64,000 nt of DNA, taken from contig OX419762.1 in the NCBI GenBank assembly GCA_948567375.1, forward strand, positions 33,186,608 through 33,250,607, given 5' to 3'. Made by a program: the position numbers and the translations under genes. Origin of the DNA: Lunularia cruciata (lineage: Eukaryota > Streptophyta > Marchantiopsida > Lunulariales > Lunulariaceae). The notes beneath the pieces are model-generated. The model did not search any database. It was not told the DNA's origin and saw nothing but the letters and a program-made list of their open reading frames with translations. The number at the start of each line of letters is the position of its first letter. Positions within the stretch are counted from its first letter, which is position 1. Shown here one piece after another: positions 56,830-64,000 of the stretch.

Positions 56830-57509
56830 ACTTGAGGAAAAGAACCCTTTTGGGAATTTCATGAAAATGTTGGTTGGAAGTGTTTGATCTATGAAGTAAA
56901 TTCTTGAAAAAGGCTTTGAGAAGGCAGAGACATACAATGGACAAAAAGGGGAATTTCTTTACAGGAAAGGGGGAAATGAACTTTGAAGGCTTAAGAGGAC
57001 AGGAAATATGTGAATGAAATTTGAGAGTTTTGGAAAGCCTTGGACGAGGGATAATGGAGAGGAAAATTTTGCAGCTTGTCCTAGACAATGATCGGAAAGA
57101 GAGAATTTGGGGGCCTGGCTTGTGCTTTGGTCTGTGACAGGTGGACAGAGAAGGAAGGAAGGAAAAGGAGTTTTGGGAGATGGCTGGCAGAGGACAGGGA
57201 GGACTGAAGGGGATTTGGAGAAAACAAAGAAAAAATTGAAGTTGGGAGCTAACAGTGTTCTGGACAGGAAGAAGAGCTCAAGTGGAATTTTTGGAGTTTT
57301 AGGGTGTGGAGTGTTCGGGATAGGGGAGAAGAGGAGCTCAGGAGGAAATTCTCAAAGTGGGGAGACTGAGGGCTGAACATGTATGAATTTTTTTAGGAAG
57401 GCATAGGGCTTGAGATTGAGGGCAGAAAGGGAGAATTTCTCCAAAATAGAAGGAATGAGGAGCCGGCAGGAGACTGAGGATTGCCAGGACATTGAAGGTG
57501 TGTGAGAGA

Positions 57510-58554
57510 GAGTAATTTTTGAAATTTGCTGCTAGCCTGGTCTGTGATAGGAAACAAAGGGGAAGGAGTTCAGGTTTCATGAGTTTTGCCTTGGAGAGAA
57601 GTGACCAATGGAGGAGAGAAGAATTTTGAAATTTGCTGCTGACCTGGTTTGTGATAGGAAACAGAGAGGAAGGAGTTCAGGTTTCAGGAGTTTTTCCTTG
57701 GAAAGGAGTGACCAGTGGAGGAGAAGAATTTTGAAATTTGCTTGGTTTGGTCTGTGACAAGAAATAGAGGAGAAGGAGTTCAGGTTTAGGAAGTTTTGCC
57801 CTGGAGAGGGGAACAGTGAAGAAGAAGGAGAATTTTTGAGTTTGCCCTGGATAGTGAAGGTGTGTGAGAGAGAGTAATTTTTGAAATTTGCTACTGGCCT
57901 GGTCTGTGATAGGAAACAAAGGGGAAGTAGTTCAGGTTTTGGTAGTTTTGCCTTGGAGAGAAGTGACTTGTGGAGGAGAGAAGAATTTCAAAATTTGCTT
58001 GGCTTGGTCTGTGATAGGAAATAGAGGGGAAGGAGTTCAGGTTTCAAGAGTTTTGCCCTAGAGAGAAGTGACCAGTGGAGGAGAGAAGAATTTTGAAATC
58101 TGCTTGGCTTGGTCTGTGACAGGAAACAAAGGAGAAGGAGTTCAGATTTTGGGAGTTTGCTTTGATGAAGAGAGTAATTTTTGAAATTTGCTGCTGGCTT
58201 GGTCTGTGATAGGAAACAGAGGGGAAGGAGTTCAGGTTTTAGGAGTTTTTCCATGGAGAGAAATGACCAGTGGAGGAGAGAAGAATTTCAAATTTTGCTT
58301 GGCTTGGTCTCTGAGAAGAAATAGAGGGGAACGAGTTCAGGTTTTAGGAGTTAACTTTGGAGAGAAGAGAGGATTTTTGAAATTTGCTGCTGGCCTGGTT
58401 TGTGATAGGAAATAGAGGGGAAGGAGTTAAGGTTTTGGGAGTCTTCTTTGGAGAAGAGAGAGTAATTTTTGAAATGTTTTGCAAGCCTGGTATGTGATAG
58501 GAAATAGAGGAGAAGGAGTTTAGGTTAAGGAAGTTTTGCCCTAGAGAGGATAAC
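57510..58554 (+). repeat. Tandem array of about ten units in the C LTR
   Basis: The GGTCTGTGATAGGAAA-like core recurs at 57539, 57646, 57749, 57901, 58006, 58111, 58201, 58306, 58397 and 58489, with spacings of 107, 103, 152, 105, 105, 90, 105, 91 and 92 bp. Two unit types alternate: about 105 bp with GAGAGAAGTGACCAGTGGAGG, and about 91 bp with an AGAGAGTAATTTTTG connector. A more diverged unit is near 57129. The repeats read with weak ORFs on both strands that I do not regard as coding. Confidence 0.85.
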
Positions 58555-59249
58555 TGTGAGCCGGCATGTCTCTCACTCAGGATGAACCCTCTGATGGCTA
58601 TTATGGTAGCGCACCATGGACTAAGAAGGCAAGGAACCCCAACTCCATCATACTCCTTCAAGGCTAACACTCCAAGACTCAAGACGTTGCTCACTAGAGA
58701 ACTCAATGAGAGAGAGAGATAGTTGCAAATGAAAGGATGATGAGTACTTCCTCACTCTTTGTTTATATACTTGTGAAATAGTTACGTACCAAAATTACTA
58801 ATTACCATAGTAACTCAAGTTACTAGACTAAAAGTCAAGTAAAGTCAAAAAGTAGAAAGGAATATCTATTCACATGGGCATATTCCCCTAAGCATGTGGT
58901 CTTATCTTGACCCAACCACCAAGTCAAGGATTTCTTCACACGGGCTATCCTTGGACTAAAGAAGAATCCAAATCAAAAAGGCTTGTGGGCCCAAGAGTTC
59001 TCAACTCTTTCCTCAAAGCCAAACACCTAGGAATAATACCAAGTCAACACACTAAAATCCAAAATAGTGGTGCTTATCTTTTCTACTTCCTCTAAAGTAA
59101 GGTCCTCTCTATCTTAGCTATGAGTAACTTTAGCTAACCATGACTAATATAGAACCATCCTTTATCTCTATATAAATAATATCTCTTAAGTACTTGTAAT
59201 ACCAAGCTAAATATCACAATACCACACACATGCACAAATGGGTGTTACA
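58555..59249 (-). repeat. A3 3' LTR
   Basis: 695 bp, A-family termini, somewhat diverged from A1 and A2 copies. Includes the TATA-like TATATAAAC equivalent on the minus strand. Confidence 0.94.
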
Positions 59250-59297
59250 TTTACCCCCGGACTAAGTTTTCACTTTGTCCTCAAAGTGAAGGTCTCT

Positions 59298-62200
59298 CTA
59301 CCTTCTATGGTACATCTTCAACTTATCATGGTTAATCTTATCAAAGTGTCTTCCTCCAAACTCCTTGAGATCATAGGTGTAATTGCCCCACACCTTCTCT
59401 ACTATAAAAGGTTCAAAGTACTTAGGCAAAAACTTCTTTTGCACTCTCTTGAATCAAATGGAATCAAACAACATTACCCAATCACCTTCCTTGAAAGGCT
59501 CCACCTTCTTCTTGCCTTGCCTCTTGTCATAGCTCTCCTTTTGTTTCCTTTGGGCTTGGTCCACTTGAACCATAGCAACTGCTCTTGCCTCTTCCAACTC
59601 CCCGAGTTGTTCCTTCCTTGACTTCTCTACATCACCTCCTTGTGCTTTCTTTAATTTCCTATGAATGCTTTGGAAGGTAGGAAGATCAAAGTGAATAGGT
59701 AGGGTAGACTCAATACCATATACCAATTGAAATGGAGAATATCTGGTGGAGGTCTTCATGGTTGTCCTAAACTCCCACAAAACTACATGAATCCTCTTGT
59801 CCCAATGATGTTTAGCCCCCTCCATTTCTGCATCTTTGGCCAACATCATGCACAAGGTCTGATTGGTTCTCTCTGCCAAGCCATTGGAATTTGGCTTATA
59901 GGATGTAGTGACTCTATGTATGATAGAATTGGAATTTGGCTTATAGGATGTAGTGACTCCTTGGTGAAAAAGAATATCCTCCACCATTGTGTAAGGTCTA
60001 GATCTTGCTGCAAGGGCCTTCCTCTCCCTAGCATGCATCCCTTCTGAATAGTTACTTCTTGTCACAAAATCCACAATCTCCTTGTACTCCATTGGAACCT
60101 CTTGAGTGACTGAGATTTTCATGAGCTCCTCATCCGAGAAGGAATCATCCATTGGCTCATCTCCATCATGATCATAGGCTCTAGATAACAAATCAGCATT
60201 TGCATGTTTCTTTTCTGGCCTATCCTCAATGATGTAGTCATACTCAGACAAGAGTATCATCCACCTTGCTAGTCTCTCTTCAACATTAGGCTTGTTGAAG
60301 ATGTACTTCAAAGCCTTGTGATCCATGACAATGGTGGCTTTCCCTCCAATCAAGTAGTGTCTAAACTTCTTGAGACCAAAGATCACTGCCAACCCTTCTC
60401 TCTCTGTGACAGAGTAGTTCTTCTCTGCTAAAACCATCTGCCTACTAGCATAAGCTATTGGATGATCATGCCCATCTTGGTCTAATTGACTAAGAGTGCA
60501 TCCTATAGCTACATTAAAAGCATCAATGAAGAGAATGAAAGGCTTTATCCAATCAGGTTTAGCAAGAATTGGAGCTATAACAAGGGATTGCTTGAGCTCC
60601 TCAAAAGCTTTGAGAGCCTCCTTATCCTCCAAAATCACCATGTAATCTACACCCTTCTTCATGTAGATGGTCAATGCATAAGCCTTGTTGGAAAATGAGA
60701 AGATGAACCTCCTCTAGTATCCAACCATCCCCAAGAATTGGTGTAACTTTGTCAAGCTTGAAGGGAATGGAAGGTTTGAGATTTTCCTCACCTTCTCAGG
60801 ATCAACTACTATTCCATCCTTGGAGATGATGTGCCCCAAAAGTAGACCTTCTTCACATCCAAAAATGCACTTCTTTGGGTTGAGTGATGCATTTGCCTCA
60901 TCCAAGCATTGCAAGACCTTGATAAGGTGCTCAAGGTGCTCCTCCTTGCTCACATAGACACAAAAGTCATCAATGAAGTCTCTCACAAATTTCCATATGA
61001 AAGGTTCAAATACCTTGTTCATGAACTGTTGGAATGTGGCTGGAGCATTGCAAAGCCCAAAAGGCATGACCTTAAAAGCATAAGTTCCCCAAGGTGTGGT
61101 GAATGTGGTGAGTTGTTGATGCTCTGGTGCAATCTTGATTTGGTTATATCCACTATAACCATCTCCAAAACTGTACCTCTCATGACCTGCAACCTCCTCC
61201 AAGATCTCATCAATGAATGGCAATGGGTAGCAGTCCTTCTTGGTAACAGCATTGAGCTTCTTGTAATCCACACATACCCAAGGCTTGCCATTCTTTTTCT
61301 TCACAATGACAATTGGAGACACCCATTCTGAATTCTCTACCTCAAAGATAAATCCAGCCTCCTTGAGCTTATCAATCTCTTCCTTCACAACCAAAGATAT
61401 TGGTGGGCTAATGCAATCTTGTTTTTGGCGGATTGGTCTTGCATGTGACTTCACCTCTATCTTGTGCTCCTCCAAGGTGACTTCCTTCAAATCCTTGTAA
61501 TTGAAAGCAAAAACATGGAAAATCTTGCGGAAAATCTCCTCAAATCTCACCTTCTCCTCCTTGGTAACATTCGGGCCATACTTGAGGGTAGCTAACCTTC
61601 TCTCTACCTCCTCAAGTGTCAATGGTGATTTATCTGGGTCCTTCAAAACCTCTAGCTTAGGTGCAAAATCCATAGCACACAAAGGATACACATCTGAATC
61701 AGATTCAGATTCATCCTCCTCCGTGGAAGTCTCCTCTTCCATGCTTGTGTCCACACCTGAAGCTCCTTCTTCAGAATCTGATTCCCAATAATCAGAAGAT
61801 GGTGTATCTGAATGTGAAGTGTTGGTGGTGTTAGTCACAAGAACTGTGACTCTATGGTTTGATGGCCCAATGCTCAAGTACCATTTGTGCCATCGATCAG
61901 TCGTACTTGCTGCTCTCAACCATGGCCTCCCAAGAAGGAAGTCATAGCTTGAATCCTTCAAGACTTGGAAAGTCATGAGATTTTGAACTCCCATAACTGA
62001 AACTACCACTTTATCCATCACCCCTATTGGTCAAACTTGTTGCTTGTTTGCCATGTTCACCACAAATGTTGAAGGTCTTGAGGGTATCATACCCAACTTC
62101 TTCATCAACCTTTCTGAAATGGCATTTATTGTTGATCCTCCATCAACCAATGCATCCTTGATGTTGTGACTATTCACTCTCACATCAATCTTGGAGGCAT

Positions 62201-63646
62201 ATTCACAAGCCTCCCATGGTGTTGGCTTGGCATCCACCACCCCCATTGATACTGGAGCTTTTGCCTTCTTCTTCCTCTTGCTCCTTGTAGAACTCAAACC
62301 ACCTCTAAGCTCCTTTCTCAAGGTAGGGTTCAAAGCAATCAATTGGCCCACTGTGATGTTAGCCTTGTGACTACCAACATCCTCCAACACATTGTAGTTC
62401 CATTGTTGCTTTGAGATCAAGAAGTCCTCCATCCCCAACTTCTTCCTTGGAGTCTTTGTTATTGATGGTGTTGAGGTGCGAGTGCTCCTAGTAGACATAG
62501 GAGTATCTTTGCTTGGAGCAAATCCTTGAGAAGAGTGAACATCCTCTGCAAAATGAGCTCTCTTCTTCTCTTGTGCCAAAAGCTCCAAATTAAGACCCTT
62601 GGAGTTTGAGCACTCTCCCTTCTCATACTTGCTCTCCACCACATCTATGGATGCTATCCCCTTACCTTTGTTGGGATAAGGAGCCACTTGGGTTTCACTA
62701 CCATCCTCTTTCCCTCTATTGGCTTCCTAATAACTCCTTCCTCCATGGTAAGTGGAATTTGGGCAATTCTTTTGGATATGGCCTCTTCCTCCACAACCAA
62801 AACAATTTCTATCATTGAAATTGTTGGCTGGTTGACCTCCTCTATATGGATAGTTTCCTTAACTCCTAGGCCCTCTCCCTACATTCTGATCCACCTCTCT
62901 CTTCTCCCATAGTTGCACCACATTGATCTTGAGATCCGTAAGTTGTTCAGTGATGGTTTGAAGTGGATCCTTTGGTGGAGGTGCAAGAATTGGAGCAACT
63001 ATTACTTGTGGTGCAACCCTTTCCACCAAATTATCAGAAGTTCCACCATACTTGAAGCCTTGAGGAGGATGCACAACCTCCTTCACCACCAAATCACTCT
63101 CATCCCCTTCCAAACTCTCCTCCACACGAATTGCGACCTTGATAGCTTCATCCTTGGAAGAAGGTTTCTCATATCTCACCTTGCTTCTTATTTGTGATCT
63201 CAACCCTCCCACAAAATTCTTGGTGAGCATGGCTCCTATGCCAATCATTGTAGTCTCCACATCATCTCCACCCTTCCTCAACACTATGCAAAATCTGGAC
63301 TCTAACTTTTCCACTCTTTCCATATAGACTCTCACTTTCTCTCCATATCTTTGCTTGAGAAATGTAACCTCACTCATCAATCTTTCATAACTCTCATCAG
63401 GAAGAAAGTTCTCAATGAGTGCTGAAGTCAAAGTCTCCCAAGACTCCTCTTCCCCATCTCTCGTCTCTCTCTTTTGGTATTTTGACTCATATCATGTAAG
63501 TGTTGCATCCTCAAAGAAATCTGGTAATAATGAGGCCCACTCATTCTTCCTCCTCTCATTGTTTCCTATGCAAGCTCTCTTGAAAATCTCACAAAGGCCT
63601 CCACATCTTCTCCATCCTTGCCAAAGAAAACCAGAAGTTTCCCCAT
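59298..63646 (-). pseudogene. A3 gag-pol with integrase deletion
   Basis: Gag ATG at 63646 to pol stop at 59298. A one-base deletion near 63585 and several stops (for example near 62858, 62030, 60713) break the frame. Gag, CCHC knuckle (near 62780), protease, RT (FIDDF near 60970) and RNase H are recognisable. About 0.5 kb of integrase between the DILFHQG motif and VTTSYKPNSN (near 59940-59955) is missing, removing the HHCC finger and two catalytic residues, and a local duplication of the VTTSYKPNSN stretch sits at the junction. Confidence 0.92.
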
Positions 63647-63879
63647 CTTAACCCCTCACTATCTTTCTTTTCTCTCAATTTTTTTTCTCTTTTCTTTTCT
63701 CTCACTCTATTACTAATAGAGTATATACATGACTAACACCATCTGAGAATAATCCACTCTAGGGAACACAAAAGGTTCAGGTTGCTCCAAGATTTCTATA
63801 GCAACATCAAATCCTAGAGTTCATATTAATCGAACCCTCATGGATAGTTTATCCATAAGTTGAAAGATTATCTCCATCA

Positions 63880-64000
63880 CTAATCTTGAGAACTAGCTGA
63901 CGAAGATGGTAGTATTTCTGTGGTTGTACTGAGACTCTCTCCAAGATCCTTCACCAAAGTTTCCAAAAGTGCTTTTACTCCACTACACTCATGTCCTTTT
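63880..64000 (-). CDS. A3 leader ORF, C-terminal end, partial
   Basis: Homologous to the last ~40 codons of the A1/A2 leader ORF (stop at 63880-63882), containing the HEC end of the second Cys/His cluster; continues beyond the window. Confidence 0.55.
   Translation of the reverse strand, partial: KGHECSGVKALLETLVKDLGESLSTTTEILPSSSASSQD

Larger units (their letters stand above)
1..58554 (+). mobile_element. Element C: oldest Ty3/Gypsy retrotransposon, host of all other insertions
   Basis: Pieces at 1-255, 26296-26834, 27526-29955, 33742-34733 and 54855-58554 read in order as gag, protease, RT, RNase H and integrase of one plus-strand Ty3/Gypsy element, followed by a putative 3' LTR. Each gap is filled by an A or B element bounded by target-site duplications, so the pieces belong to one pre-existing insertion. 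Its 5' LTR lies left of the window, and its 3' LTR is interrupted at 58554 by A3. Coding regions are littered with stops and frameshifts, so it is dead. I infer a single element because domain order and the reading frame across junctions are preserved; no second copy of C is present for comparison. Confidence 0.85.
56532..58554 (+). repeat. Element C 3' LTR, partial
   Basis: Starts TGTTGTCAAG straight after the purine tract. It contains three degenerate repeats of about 42 bp (56706-56829), a unique stretch, and then a large tandem array before A3 cuts it at 58555. Its 5' partner is outside the window, so the boundary is inferred from the purine tract and TG start. Confidence 0.65.
58555..64000 (-). 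mobile_element. A3: A-family element, right end outside window
   Basis: Minus-strand A element with 3' LTR (58555-59249), purine tract (59250-59266), gag-pol and the end of the leader ORF. It is inserted in the tandem array of the C LTR; the left flank is TAAC (58551-58554) and the matching flank is beyond the window. Confidence 0.93.

Noticed and set aside
57107-58415. ORFs in the C LTR tandem array
   Set aside because: They follow the repeat unit on both strands and have no domain or consistent frame.
57510-58554. CRISPR array
   Set aside because: Units are long, of two lengths, without short identical repeats and unique spacers, and the context is a plant LTR.
1-64000. Host protein-coding genes, rRNA or ncRNA genes
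   Set aside because: Every segment can be placed in an A, B or C retroelement; no intron-exon structure or non-element protein was recognised.

Overview
This window contains no recognisable host gene. It is a stack of nested Ty3/Gypsy-type LTR retrotransposons in a large plant nuclear genome. Two of the three families carry a primer-binding site complementary to plant tRNA-Asp and lack a chromodomain, which points to the Athila/Tat-like (OTA) side of plant Gypsy elements. The deep nesting, old decayed copies and lack of genes suggest a gymnosperm such as a conifer, but that is an inference and I cannot name a species.

Three families, here called A, B and C, account for essentially every base. 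C (+ strand) is the oldest layer. It runs from before position 1 to at least 58554 and is cut into pieces by later insertions (C pieces: 1-255, 26296-26834, 27526-29955, 33742-34733, 54855-58554). Inserted directly into C are: a solo B LTR on the minus strand (B1, 256-26295, TSD ACAAG); a solo A LTR (26835-27525, TSD GGTT); a second solo B LTR (B3, 29956-33741, TSD CACAC); a full B element (B4, 34734-54854, TSD ACAGG); and an A element that runs off the right edge (A3, 58555-64000). B1 is itself split by a full B element in the opposite orientation (B2, 2085-24288, TSD ACTCT). B2 is interrupted by a full A element (A1, 8487-16314) and a solo A LTR (18959-19652). B4 is interrupted by a full A element (A2, 43264-51080, TSD GTCC).

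Family A (about 7.8 kb, LTR 679-695 bp) has one gag-pro-pol frame of about 1608 codons, preceded by a separate 157-codon leader ORF with cysteine-rich zinc-binding motifs. A2 has two identical LTRs and is the youngest insertion; a 13-bp tandem duplication in its RT splits the polyprotein frame. A1 keeps the frame length but has six stop codons. A3 has lost its integrase core. Family B (about 12-14 kb without nested insertions) has unusually long LTRs of about 3.8 kb, and most of each LTR is a sense-strand ORF of about 850 codons that encodes a conserved globular N-terminal block, an acidic stretch and a very long coiled coil. Family C has a differently styled RT/RNase H, with motifs that recall elements I associate with fungi more than the usual plant Gypsy lineages. 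Its 3' LTR carries a tandem array of about ten 90-150 bp units.

The most interesting signals are the large LTR-encoded protein of family B, the leader ORF of family A, the unusual C lineage, and stop codons shared by different B copies, which suggest the family spread while already defective.
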